A DNA stretch of 64,000 bases, from assembly GCA_014058105.1 (NCBI GenBank), contig JACGCM010000310.1, forward strand, positions 186,001-250,000, written 5' to 3'. Positions 33,430-44,690 of the stretch are shown piece by piece. The translations under genes and the position numbers were made by a program. The notes beneath the pieces were generated by a model. It searched no databases and had not been told where the DNA came from. It was given only the letters and a program-made list of their open reading frames with translations. The stretch comes from Kingdonia uniflora (lineage: Eukaryota; Streptophyta; Magnoliopsida; Ranunculales; Circaeasteraceae). The number at the start of each line of letters is the position of its first letter. Position 1 is the first letter of the stretch.

Positions 33430-34215
33430 ACAGCTAGGATTTTATACATCTTCAGTGTCCAAAACAACAAAGTCCACAAGAAAAATAAGAGTATCAACCT
33501 TGATAAGAATATCCTCAAGGATACCACGTGGGTATCTTATTGGCTTGTCAGCCAATTGAACTGTCATTCGGGTAGGTTCGAGTTCTCCAAGTCCAAATTC
33601 CTGATAGACCGAGTAAGGTAAAACATTCACACTAGCCCATAAGTCGAGTAATGCCCTGTCTACTTTGTGATCTCCAATTTTACAAGGGATGGCTGGGCTT
33701 CCAAGATCTCGAAGATTAGAAGGGGTTAATGTCTCAGTCAAGAAGACTTTCTTGTGCACATTAATTTTCCTTTTCCTAGTACACGCATCCTTAAGGAATT
33801 TAGCATATACAGGGATAAGCATGATGGCATCAAGTACTAAAATATTTATATGAACTTTCTTAAATGTATCCAATATCTCGTTAAATTGAATCCCTTTATT
33901 AGCCGGAAGAAGGCATTGTGGATAGGGCACCTTTGGCTCAAAATGTGCCTTTGGTAGCAAAATAGACGAGGTAAGCAACTCCTTTAATTTATTAGAAGGT
34001 TTACTCGCACCGACCTCATCCTCAATAGCAACGGGTATTGGCTCAACCCTAGGTATTTCAACTTGGTTATCAATTTGTCTACCACTTCGAAGAGTTGTAA
34101 TAGCATTAGCCTGTTTTGGCATTGAGCTAGAATCAAACCCTGGTGGTCCTTTTGAATTTGATACTGGTTGGCTAGGTAGTTGACCTGGTGGTCTCTCATG
34201 TAATGCATTTGCCAA
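33430..34215 (-). pseudogene. F1 protease and gag-pol linker
   Basis: One open frame of 257 codons on the minus strand. It reads ANAITTLRSGRQIDNQVEIP, then KAHFEPKVPYPQCLLPANKG, KIGDHKVDRALLDLWASVNV and LPYSVYQEFGLGELEPTRMT. The protease active site of Athila (ALLDLGASVNLLP) is ALLDLWASVNVLP here, so the catalytic Asp is kept but the Gly of D-x-G is Trp. The aspartic protease would process gag-pol. Athila B carries the same region at about 41960-42760. Confidence 0.87.
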
Positions 34216-35707
34216 TTGTCATATCTGAGTCTCTAGATTAGAGATAGATTGGGATGAAAAATTCTGATTCACCAAAGTCTATTGCTGAAATTGCATCATT
34301 TTTTGTTGAAATTGCATTGATTGTTGTATGAAGAGAGCAAGGGTATTGTCCAAAGATGGTTTGGGTGGAGTGGGTGGGAACTGTTTGGATGACTGAAAGG
34401 ATTGCTGAGATACCTGAGGATAAGATTGAGAAAGGAGATTCCTAGGCAAATTATGACCTGAGGTTGGTGGCTCACCAATACCTGAACTGGGTTGGTTGTT
34501 CTTCCACAAAAAATTTGGGTGGTTCTGCCAAGTTGGCTTCTACGGTTCAAAGGGCCTCTTGTAGGTATTATTCATAACATTTACTTGCTCTTGATTGTCA
34601 TTCATTTCATTGAGCATGGGGCACATTTGAGTCACATGGGTTACATTATAACAAACGGTGCAACCCTGTTACTGAACCTGGTTCACACAACTCTTAGATT
34701 GATTTGTAGCCAAAACCTCAATTTTTCGGATAAGAGTATCTAATTGGGCTTTGATGGTCGTTCCCATACTCACTTCGTATAAGCTACCTTTCTTGGTTGT
34801 ACGAATATTTCTATGTGAATCAAAATCCCACTGCTGAGAGTTCTCAGCCAGTGTCTCAAACTCCTCATAAGCTCTATCAGGCTAAAGGTCCTTGAATTTG
34901 CCACTATGCATGGAATCCATCCCATAACGATTCTCAGAAGTTATTCTACGATAGAAGATCTGGGCTAGATGTTGCTTCTCAAAACCATGATGGGGACATT
35001 GTGAAAGAAGATCTTTATATCTCTCCCATGCCTCGTAAAAGATTTTACTCTTATTTTGAACAAATTCAGCAACTGCATTTCTAAGAGCGAGGGTTTTTCC
35101 CATAGAAAACCATTTGGTTTTGAACTTGGTCTCCATTTAATCCTATGAATTGATAGATGTTGGTGCCAATAAATCAAGCCAATGAATCGCCTTGCCTTTT
35201 AGCGAGAATGGGAATAAATGAAGGCGAACAAAATCCTCAGTAAAATGTTGGTATTTGGAGAGCACACAAATTTTCTTAAACTCATAGACGTGCCTATAAG
35301 GGTTCTCAGAATCAAGCCCCATGAAATGTAGGTAACATTTGGATCACAATAGGCTTGATTTCATAATAGTTTTTCGTGATAACTGGTAACACAATACACG
35401 AAGGCATATCACTCACCACTAAGGTCCAATAGTCCCTAAGAGATTTGGAGGTAGTCATGATTAGGGGTTCGACTTTTAGCTCAACAATCAGTTCAATTGG
35501 GTCAACTCTAGATGAATTACCCTCCTCTGAAATTGGGAAAACTCTAAATAGATCACTTTCCTCCCAAAATGGGGATCCTAAGTCCTCTATTGTATTGACC
35601 GAACAAGGTGGTCGCCCTCTCCGCTTAGGCTGAGGTAGCGGCTCGTAAATAAGCAAAGGTTCTGGTAAGCTTCTTAAACGTTTTCCTTCACGCGTCCAAT
35701 TGATCAT
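34216..35707 (-). pseudogene. F1 gag
   Basis: Minus strand from ATG 35707 (MINWTREGKRLRSLPEPLLI). The capsid part reads FKKICVLSKYQHFTEDFVRL, METKFKTKWFSMGKTLALRN and RYKDLLSQCPHHGFEKQHLA. The CCHC knuckle CTVCYNVTHVTQMC is intact in residues. It is followed by NHPNFLWKNNQPSSG and a Gln-rich region. This is the structural protein of the particle. Stops occur after PTFHG, before METKF, after KFKDL and before TLVNQN. The F2 copy matches throughout. Confidence 0.88.
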
Positions 35708-37137
35708 GCACAACTAATAATCAATTAAATTTGGCACCCGGTGCAGTAAATAATCAATCAAACCTAAATTCTAGCACATCAACGTTTTTTAGAAGTAATA
35801 ATTAGGTCTCCCCTATATTCTTCTATGTTTAAAATGGGTACGATGGCAAAAGGCTTTGGTTCTTATACTCCCCTTCTTCACTATGCTAGTACCAGCTTAA
35901 AGTAGATGTTCAGTCCTCACGTCTGAGTAAGTCGCCTTATCGTACATCAGCACTCAGAACGGTAACGTCGCAAGCCTACAACCAGTATTTTGTGGGGCTA
36001 GGCTGGGGCCATATCCTACGAACCCGTTTTTGTACCCCGGTCCGGTACACCTATCCGTTGGGTGATGAAATCCCAAGGAATCTTGCTACTCTTTTTTATT
36101 AACAGTTATGTTGAGGTCTGGGACGTTCAATTTTTGTGTGATACGAATATCTTCGTATCCCTAATGGGTGGTCCGACTTGTTGGAGAACATTTTGGGTGA
36201 TGAAACCCCGCAAGTCTTTAGCAGTTTTTACCTTTACTAATGTTGGAATGAAAAGGAATATTAAACACAATAATCGGTCAATCAAACCACAGCAAAAAAA
36301 TTTTTAGAGCAGCGTGTATTTGCACAGTCCATACGACTTTATATGTCGCAGTGCCAGGGCGGAGTGGATATGTACCCCTTCTAGATGTCATGTTTTTAAA
36401 AGTACCAACCTACGGGAAGTATTTCCTGGTGTAGCTGTGGCCGACCCTTCACTTAGGGAGCGAAAGAAGGAAGTGCCCCTTCACTTAGGAGGCACAAGAA
36501 GGATTCATTTGATGATGCTTTTAGCTTTACGTATTGTCCGCCTCATTTCCAACTTTGTGACTATCCTGCAAAACAGTAGAAAATGGATTAGTGAACTTGT
36601 GACGACAATATTAATTCAATTTCCAAGTTTATTGTAGTCTATGCTGTCCTGATTTTCAAATGCGTATATCATTCAGCTCGGTAGAGAGAGACCATTAAAT
36701 AATATCAATTTGGAAAGATAATTCAGAAAGGAAAGACATTCAAGAAGGAAGTTTTCTAGAATTTAGCTTCCCTACAACTCAAAACAAGTGATTAATGAAC
36801 ACGAGGTCTTTTACAGAGACTATTTTTTACTATTTTTCAAAAGGCTGTTACTCACAAACGACTAAACAGAAAAATATGATCTATAGCAATTTCAAAAGGG
36901 TTTTGAATAATCTAAAACATTTGTAGCAACCGTATTTCCCAACTATGAAGTATAGATGATCAAAAGCGGTGAAATATTCAGGGACAGACTTCACAGCTAC
37001 TGTAGCGCCAAGAGAGTTTGAGCCAATCACTCAATCATTTTGTTTCCGAATCCAAAAAAAGAAAAGAAAAAGAAAAATAAGAAAGAAAAATTGGCTTGAA
37101 ATAAAACAACTCAAAAATAAAATGCAACTTTGCAAGT
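35708..37137 (-). other. F1 5' leader
   Basis: Long non-coding leader typical of Athila. It matches F2 (60464-61906) inverted and F3 (24510-25740). Includes the stretch with CTCACGTCTGAGTAAGTCGCC (about 35917-35937) and runs of lysine-like A/G-rich sequence near 37050-37090. No gene supported. Confidence 0.75.
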
Positions 37138-37155
37138 CCCCAGCAGCGGCGCCAA
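37138..37155 (-). other. Primer-binding site of F1
   Basis: The minus strand reads TTGGCGCCGCTGCTGGGGAC just inside the 5' LTR, the Asp-tRNA-type Athila primer site. Confidence 0.85.
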
Positions 37156-37160
37156 AAACT

Positions 37161-38264
37161 TGATCAATTATATAAATTGACGTATTAAATGACCCTGAAG
37201 CGCACTGTGTACCGTTAAGTATAAGGGTAAGTGGGGTCATATCCCAAGAGACTTGTGATGCGAACTATACTTTGGCTACTAGTTTTATCCAATTACAACG
37301 GGTTTGTGTAGGTTTCAAAATAATTAAAAAGAACAAACAAATTACAAGATAAATTAGAATGAAAACCAAAGCATCGATTCCACTCCACCCTTAAGCCCTT
37401 AGATAGAATAAATAATTAAAGTAAATTATGAGCTCCCGCATCGCATATCCTTGGTCTGGCATATGCAATACATCAAAAAATACAAGATTTAGTAATTGGG
37501 AACTACCCATAAACCAACTTACTCAACCATGGTCCGGTTGATAATAATGGATTATGTTTTCTTCTACATGCTCTTAACCTATCTTGTTATGGTCCAGCAA
37601 GAAGGTTACATAGATTTATTATTCCTCCTAATCCTAGCTATGGTCAAGCTTAAGCCGAAGGAATACGAATATACAAAATTTTGGGATGAAGGGAAGGTAA
37701 TTACTCTAACTAAGCTTCGCAATCTACACTAAAGCTACATTGGGTGGAGCTTCCTCTAGCCTTGGCTAAGAAGATTAGCTACTCATCCCTTTGACTATTG
37801 CCATGCTACTATTACTATGATAAAATTAAAAGACAAGTACAAGAGAAAGAATAAGCTTTATTGCTATGAACTTTGATTTACACTCTTCAAGATGATCTCT
37901 CATGGTAGGATTCCCCTCCTATTTATAGATTATAGGAAGGGTTACTAAAAATCACCATTAATATTAAATCCCCTAAACAATGCCTAAAATTATGCATTAC
38001 AACTCATGAGAATATTATATATATCAAATTCTCTTCAATGGGCTTCCATACATGGTCCTTTGGTTGACAACTTCAAATGAGAATCATTGTTGGAGTGCAT
38101 CACCCTTGTTCTTCGTTAAAAACCAAAAAATTGTTGGACTTATTTATCATGTGACCAATTTCTGTAAATACAAACTAAAACACTATTAGTGTCACATTTA
38201 TTTAATAAATGACTAGGTAGATAGAAATTTAGGAGTTGTACACGTAAATATTATATGTCTATCA
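37161..38264 (-). repeat. 5' LTR of F1
   Basis: On the minus strand it begins TGATAGACATATAATATTTA and ends ATTGATCA. TATA box: complement of 37919-37927. It matches 27605-28714 and the F2 LTR 59313-60439. Confidence 0.92.
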
Positions 38265-38789
38265 AGTGTAATTACATATGAGAGAGTAAATTGTGATTAG
38301 AGTATGATGATAATAAAGTGAATGTAAATAGGGGTTGTATAAATGTATGAATTCGAATAATTGCCAAAAAAATTTAAATTTGTCCTCTATTGTTGTAAAA
38401 ACTATTTGTGATTATTGTGGAAAAATTAATTTAAATATTTTTGAAATTTTGAGAGCTTTGGAAATGACGTCAACAATTTTATAAGTAGAAGAAGAAAAAA
38501 AATTAAAAGAAAAAAATTGGCAGCTTTTGATTTTTTCTCTTGTATAAAAGTAGGGAAAGCCCGATTACGTATAAGTGTAAGTCATCATGAGTGTGGGGAG
38601 GTCAGAGAGAGATTTGGAAAAGAGAGATGAGAATATATTAAAATATAAGACAAAGGGTAATGATGGGAAAACATTTTCACCAAAAAGGTATAAGACGTCT
38701 AACATTGATTGTGGAGGGGATGCCTCGGTTCCAAAACCGAGGACGGCTCGTACGAGTCTAAATAACTGCCAGCAGTTAGAGAGAGAAAA
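38265..38789 (+). promoter_or_regulatory. Upstream region of the aORF1 promoter in Tat C
   Basis: From about 38440 it matches the inverse of Tat A 19871-20220, including AATGACGTCAA at about 38463-38473 and AAGTCATCATGAGTGTGGG at 38580-38598. The first 170 bases are AT-rich without recognised features. It follows F1 directly. Confidence 0.6.
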
Positions 38790-38798
38790 TATAAATAG
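38790..38798 (+). promoter_or_regulatory. TATA box of the aORF1 promoter (Tat C)
   Basis: TATAAATAG, a textbook plant TATA box, 30 bp before CAAACATTTCTCAACTTCTG. Tat A has GATAAATAG at the same place. The leader that follows (38822-38980) shares TCAACTTCT and a GGTGGTTATACAATAGCG phrase with the Tat A leader exon. Confidence 0.7.
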
Positions 38799-38819
38799 TG
38801 TTTCATCTTCGTCATTCAA

Positions 38820-38993
38820 ACATTTCTCAACTTCTGAAAACTAGAAGAGTAGTGAGAAAGGAAGGTGAAAAAATAGTAGAGAATCTCAAGAGAATTTTAT
38901 CAAGAGTGATCAACAGTCAAAGTGAGATAGAGTTGTAGAGACTGAGTCACAAAGGTGGTTATACAATAGCGTTGAGAATTAAGTGGAGAATTT
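38820..38993 (+). other. aORF1 leader exon of Tat C, truncated
   Basis: Aligns with the Tat A leader exon (minus 19838-19690) and then stops at 38993, where Athila LTR sequence begins. Not open in any useful frame. Confidence 0.55.
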
Positions 38994-39292
38994 AATATAT
39001 TCTACTTGAGTTATAATTAATCATGGGATTGCATCGACAAAAGGTTGAAGTTTTCTATTTCAATTAAGTGAAGAATTTAATATACGATACTATGTTGATA
39101 TTGTATGTAAATGGTGGTGAAATCTGAAGCCCCTAGACCTTTATTCTTGATTAAAACCATTTCATTGATTTTTACAGTTTTACAACCTTAGATTACTAAA
39201 ACACAATACCAAAATTAATTTCTAGTTCCATTCGAAAGTGAACGACACTCTAATTTTTATCTATACTAAACACCGGATTTTGACCGTTATCA
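38994..39292 (+). repeat. 5' LTR remnant of Athila B
   Basis: Matches the last 300 bp of the 3' LTR (48265-48564), from AATATATTCTACTTGAG to TTTTGACCGTTATCA. The upstream three quarters, with the LTR TATA box, are missing. Confidence 0.9.
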
Positions 39293-39295
39293 AAA

Positions 39296-39312
39296 TGGCG
39301 CCGTTACCGGTT
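39296..39312 (+). other. Primer-binding site of Athila B
   Basis: TGGCGCCGTTACCGGTT, one base from the TGGCGCCGTTGCCGGGG-type Athila site, three bases after the LTR end. Confidence 0.9.
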
Positions 39313-40364
39313 TCGGGCTGTAATTAGAAAAAAAAATTATTGAGTTTAATTTGTTTTTTGGTTTCACTTTTTAGGAGAAAATAAATTTCGTTTATTACAT
39401 TTTTATTTTTATTTTGCACTTTGAAGAATTTTTCTTTGTTTTGCGGTGTCTACTTTCTTTGTTTTACAGTGACTACCAAAGGAAGCTAAGGACCGACCAA
39501 AAAAAAGAGAGGGTAATCTTTTCTTCCTCTCTTTGAGTGACTTGTAGTGAGGCAAAATATTTTACTCTTGAGCGAAGAGTGTGTAATTAAAGCGAGGAAA
39601 AAATTGTATTTTTTTTCTTTCTGCAGGGGCAATATTGGAACCCACATCCAAGGAGGACCTCTTTACAATACCTACTTGTGCCAGAGAGCCCGGGTGTGCC
39701 ATCTCAACAGTTTCACCGGGGTAAACAACGAGCCCCTAAAAAGGCCGCCCCGCAGGTACTTTCTTCTACCGTACCCTCCTGCGAAGCGGCTAATTTTTGT
39801 CCATGTGGCTGTTGTTTATGTACTTTTAAATTCTAAACTTTAGATAAAGGGCAAACAAAAAGTAGAATTTTATCACCCGTGTGTGGCACCGCATACTAGG
39901 ACCCCGGGAGGTCACGACCCGGTTTAACATTTTACGCAACAGGACATTGACTTTAAAAGGAACCACGATTAAGCCATAAAATACGTAGATAGACAAAAAG
40001 GCTTATAGAGCTTGAACCGGGAGCATTAGGAACGTGCTCATTAAGACCCCTGATAGTGGCTACGTTTGTCTGGAGGAAGTACTTTCCCTGACATAACTAG
40101 TGTGGAAAGGTGATTCTAAGCGGTTTGCCCCACCTTCCAGAACAAGTGCTTCTAGGTGACTAGAACTGCACGCGAGTTATTGCTAAAACGAGTATACACA
40201 ACTCAACGTGCGAACCGATCCAATGTCAGGAATAGGAGCAACCAAATCCTGAGACCGGGTTCACAACTTGACCTTAATTAAGGCCCATCTGAAAAGGTTG
40301 TTGTGTTTATTTTTTGTGCACCTCATTGTTGTGTGATCATCATAGTGCGCACATCTATTAGTGT
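39313..40364 (+). other. Athila B 5' leader
   Basis: About 1 kb without a supported gene. A GC-richer part at about 39626-39780 and the stretch to 40300 are non-coding by frame and composition. Confidence 0.65.
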
Positions 40365-41885
40365 ATGAAAGAATGGTTTCGAGGACCTAAAAGTCGTCTT
40401 AAGAGGCTTAGAGAATCTAATTTGATAGATATTCTGATCTACTTTGAGGTAGGCGAGTTAACCCAACTGGAGATTCCAATCTCTATTGATATGAGAGATT
40501 GTACAATCCTTACTCGTAGAGAACTCTTCTCTGTTGAGGGTGAATTAGAAACTTTTGATTTCCCTGTCTTTCCATTGAGACTTAATTCGAGTCAAATGTC
40601 CTCATTCACTCCATTTAGTGTTCCACCCCAATCACTTGAGATGGGAGATGCCAATGATAATGAGAATGGTCAGGGACCCATGTGAATTCCTCTTAAGGAT
40701 CACATGTTCCCAAAAATGACAAATTGTGCCTCGTGTATTGTTTTACCTCCTACAGCTGGGCAATTTAAACTTAGAAATGCGTTCATCAATTCATTGCTAA
40801 AATTCTCAGGAGGAGAAGATGAGAACCCATACGCTCATGTTAGGGATTTTGATGACTTAATGTTCCTCCAAAAGTATAGGAATGAGAACGAAATGGAGGC
40901 CATGAAACTCGCGTTGTTTCCCTTTTCTTTACTAGGGAAAGCTAAGAGCTGGCTTCAAGCTCTACGGCCAAAATCAATTACGAGTTTTAAGATGCTTACT
41001 GAAGCCTTTTACAAGAAGTTTTTCTCTCTTGAAAAAACTGAGACCCTTCGTAGAGCCATTCTTAGGATTACCCAACTTCATGGAGAAAGCTTAAAGGATT
41101 ATCTTGAGAAATATAAGGGATTGATCCTACAGTGCCCTCATCACGGTATCGACTTCTAGGTCCTAACTAGAAATCTTTAAGATGGATTAGATGCTAAAAC
41201 CAAGAGAACTGTAGAATCCTTTTGTTCAGGGAAATTTACTGATAAGGATGATGTAGAGGGTTTGGACTTCTCAGAAGAGATGGCTGAAAAATTGTAAACC
41301 TGGGACACCATGAGAGAAACTGATTTTCAAGAAAAGGGGGGTAATGCCTTTGGAGTTGGATCTAACTCCAATTCGGAAGCTACGCTGACAACCATCCTGC
41401 GTAAGAGAGAGTCCTTAGAAATAGGGTAAAACAAAATGTCCGTTAAAGCACCAATTTTTCATACTGAGATGCAAGCTTGTGCTGCGTATGACGATGTTGG
41501 ACATTATACTCAGGATTGCCCTTTGATTCATGAAATTAGGGAAGCCAGGATGGATCAGGTAAGTATGTTTCATCAAAAACCTTCCTCTTTTCCTTATAAC
41601 CAGTCACATCATCAAGGGAATTCTTCAGGGATGAATAATTCGAATAACTATTCTGGCAGACCGTATTACCAAGGGAGTAATTCAAATCAAAATCAAGGTG
41701 GTGTGTCCTTTACTCCCAATCACCAACCTTTTCAGGAAAATACTCCTTACGTTCCTCCTCAAAATAGGAAACCATCATCGGATGATGGCATCAAAGCCCT
41801 ATTGCAATCTAATAACCAGTTGACGCAATAATTCATGCAAATGAATCAGCAATCCATGAGTCGAATAGAAACATCAATTGCTTAA
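40365..41885 (+). pseudogene. Athila B gag
   Basis: The ATG at 40365 (MKEWFRGPKSRLKRL) opens a frame that runs through gag, protease and RT to 44048, broken only by stops (40683, 41157, 41178, 41295, 41427, 41829, 41883). The capsid part reads FSGGEDENPYAHVRDFDDLM, MKLALFPFSLLGKAKSWLQA, LTEAFYKKFFSLEKTETLRR and QLHGESLKDYLEKYKGLILQ. The zinc knuckle CAAYDDVGHYTQDC has its second Cys replaced by Tyr. An Asn/Gln/Ser-rich linker follows. It is the structural capsid protein of the particle. Confidence 0.9.
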
Positions 41886-42850
41886 TTGGCATCTGGGTTA
41901 AGTACTAGAGACAAAGGTATGTTTCCAAGTCAAACCCAACCCAATTCGAAGGATCAAACCGAGAGTTTACACCGCGATCAGGCAAATGCGGTGATTACAC
42001 TTAGAAGTAGAAAGACTGTAGACAACAAAGTTAGGATGCCTGAGGATAAATCACGTGAAAGTCCTAATCCTAGTACTGAGAAAGTTGTAGAAGGAGGCAA
42101 ACCTATATGTGAAGAAACTCCTTTTGTTGAGGAAGAGACTGGGAAGGTCTCGCTAAGTGAGAAGATTATCAAAAATGATCCGCCTAGAATTCCTAGAGCA
42201 CCTTTTCCCCAACGGTTTTTAGTCAATAGGAAGAACATTCCCGATGAAGAGGTTGAGATGTTCAAAAATCTTAAAATCACTATTCCTTTCCTCGATGCGT
42301 TACGACAGATTCTTTCCAATGCAAAACATCTCAAGGACCTTTGTACGTTTAAGAAACGTATGAATCTTTCCAAGAAAGCTTTCAATGTCCATGACAGTGA
42401 AAATGTTATTCAATTGGATGCTCAGGTTAGCTCTATAATCTTGAACAAAGCACCCATAAAATACAAAGATCCAGGAATGCCGATAATTTCTTGTCACATA
42501 GGGACAAATCGCATCGAAAAAGCCTTACGTGATTTAGGTGCCAGTGTCAACTTGATCCCTTACTTTATCTAGGTGCTAGGTCTAGAAGGGCTAAAACCGA
42601 CACATAGAACCTTGCAACTAGCTGATCGATCCATTAGAATTTCTAGGGGAGTTGTGATGGATGTACTTGTCCAGGTTGACATTTTTTTCTATCCTGTCGA
42701 CTTTGTGGTCTTTGAAACAAACCCGGTAGAAGACCCAAATAGTGAGATACCTGTGATCCTAGGCCGACCTATCTTGGCCACTACTAATGCATTAATCAAT
42801 TGCCGTAGCGGAGCTATGAAGTTGACTTATGGGAATAAGACCATCGATCT
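41886..42850 (+). pseudogene. Athila B protease region
   Basis: Same frame as gag. Reads QANAVITLRSRKTVDNKVRM, then PRAPFPQRFLVNRKNIPDEE and KNLKITIPFLDALRQIL, then the aspartic protease: IGTNRIEKALRDLGASVNLI, IRISRGVVMDVLVQVDIFFY and IPVILGRPILATTNALINCR. ALxDLGASVNL is the active site with Asp intact (the second A-L-L position is Arg), and ILGRPIL is the typical flap-side motif. One TAG at 42570-42572 interrupts. The enzyme processes gag-pol. Confidence 0.9.
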
Positions 42851-43159
42851 GAATATCTTCAATGCAACTCATATTCTGTTTGAAAATGGACCCGATGAAT
42901 ATAACATGCTTGGTACTGTTGTAATTGTAAACAGTACATTTCATAGTTCCAATCAAAGGGACACATTAGAAACTTATCTTGCACATTTTGGAGATAATTT
43001 AGATGTTGATGAGCTTATCAATGAGGTCAATGCCTTGTTAGATTCTGTTCCTATTGTGGATAACAATGATAATGTCAAAATACTAAAAGTCAAGGATCCT
43101 ATTCCAGAAGCGGAAGAAGTGTCCGTTAGGTTAGAACTTAAACCTCTCCCTGAAAATCT

Positions 43160-44048
43160 CAAATATGTCTACCTAGGTCCTAATGAGACTCTTCTTGCTA
43201 TCATAGCATCCGACCTTGAACCTGAGAATGAAGAAAAATTAATGCGTGTATTAAAGGGAAACACAAAAGCTCTTGGATGGAACATTTTAGATATTAAGGG
43301 TATTAGTCCTTCTGTATGCATGCACAAGATAAAACTCGAGGATAATGCCAAGAAGTCCAGAGAAGGACAACGAAGGCTTAACCCGACTATGGCTAAGGTT
43401 GTGAGAAAAGAAATTTTGAAACTACTTGACGCTGGGATCATTTATCCTATTTCTGACAGCCCATGGGTAAGCCCAATTTATGTTGTTCCTAAAAATTCTA
43501 GAATCACTGCTGTGAAGAATGATCACAATAATCTTTTCCCTACTCGCATGACCACAGGGTGGCAAGTGTGTATAGATTATAGAAAACTTAATTCGATCAC
43601 TCGAAAAGATCATTTTCCCTTACTATTTATGGATCAAATGCTTGAACGTCTCACCGGTCATGAATACTATTGTTTTCTTGATGGGTATTATGGGTACAAT
43701 CAAATACCCATTGCTCAAGAGGACCAAGAGAAAACCACGTTTACTTGTCCTTTCGGAACCTTTGCCAATCGCCGCATGCCATTTGGGTTATACAATGCTC
43801 CAGCAACATTTCAGCGATGTATGTTGAGCATTTTCTCTGACATGGCTGAGCGTTTCCTTGAGGTTTTCATGGATGACTTCTCCCTCTTCGGAGATTCGTT
43901 TGACCAATGTCTCCACCACTTATCTATTATTCTTGCAAGGTGTCAACAGAAAAATCGTGTTCTCAATTGGGAAAAATGTCACTTCATGGTGAAAAAAAGG
44001 CATAGTATTAGGACATGTCATATCAGCAAAGGGTATCGAAGAAGATAA
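43160..44048 (+). pseudogene. Athila B reverse transcriptase
   Basis: Part of a 491-codon open stretch (42573-44048). Reads EILKLLDAGIIYPISDSPWV, WQVCIDYRKLNSITRKDHFP, YYCFLDGYYGYNQIPIAQED, RRMPFGLYNAPATFQRCMLS and FLEVFMDDFSLFGDSFDQCL. FMDD is the normal Athila polymerase motif, so the active site is intact. After VLNWEKCHFMV a frameshift in an A-run (about 43993-44000) moves the rest into another frame, where [20 protein letters not shown] continues. Confidence 0.93.
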
Positions 44049-44690
44049 AGCCAAGATTGATGTCATATCTAGTCTCCCACCCCCACGAACAGTCAAGGAT
44101 GTTCGTTCATTCTTGGGGCATGCAGGATTTTATCGACGTTTTGTTCCCGAGATTAGCAAAATTGTTCGACCCCTTAACAATCTCCTCTCCAAGGACACCG
44201 CCTTTTTATTTGATGATTCGTGTCTTAAAGCTTTTGAGAATCTCTGAACACGTCTAACATCATCACCCATCATCCAACCTCCAAATTGGAACGAGCCTTT
44301 CGAGTTAATGCGTGATGCACCTGACTATGCCATTGGTGCAGTTTTGGCACAACACATTGATAACCTTCCGCATGCCATCAATTATGCCAGTAAAACTCTT
44401 AATGATGCGCAACTCAATTACACAGCCACAGTGAAAGAACTTCTAGCGATAGTCTTTGCTCTAGAAAAATTTTATTCTTATCTCATAGGTTCTAAAGTAA
44501 TAGTCTATACGGATCATGCTGCTATCAAACACCTTCTTACCAAGAAGGACACCAAACAACGCTTAATCCAATGGATATTATTACTTCAGGAGCTTGATAT
44601 TAAGATTCGGGATAAAAAAGGTGCCGAGAATGTTGTAGTTGACCACCTTCCACGAATAGACAATGATTCTTTAGATAGGTCGTTATCTAT
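44049..44690 (+). pseudogene. Athila B RNase H
   Basis: Continues RT in a shifted frame: [20 protein letters not shown] and [20 protein letters not shown], then [60 protein letters not shown] and [20 protein letters not shown]. Catalytic positions are recognisable: RDAPDY has Asp where DAS is usual, KEL has the Glu and YTDH has the Asp. A TGA at about 44245 interrupts. It degrades the RNA strand of the hybrid. Confidence 0.9.

Larger units (their letters stand above)
27605..38264 (-). mobile_element. F1: full-length Athila-type element, minus strand
   Basis: LTRs at 27605-28714 and 37161-38264 are flanked by a perfect AGTGT duplication (27600-27604 and 38265-38269). Read on the minus strand: LTR, PBS, long leader, gag, protease, RT, RNase H, integrase, 3' untranslated region with two internal purine-tract sites, LTR. 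Athila lineage is assigned from the PBS, the long leader, and motifs of RT and integrase. The two LTRs differ at well over one base in ten by eye, so the insertion is old. All genes are broken. Confidence 0.93.

Noticed and set aside
36969..37163. Lysine-rich small frame
   Set aside because: Simple A/G-rich sequence in the F1 leader next to the PBS.
41978..42385. 135-codon minus-strand frame
   Set aside because: Shadow of the Athila B gag-protease frame.
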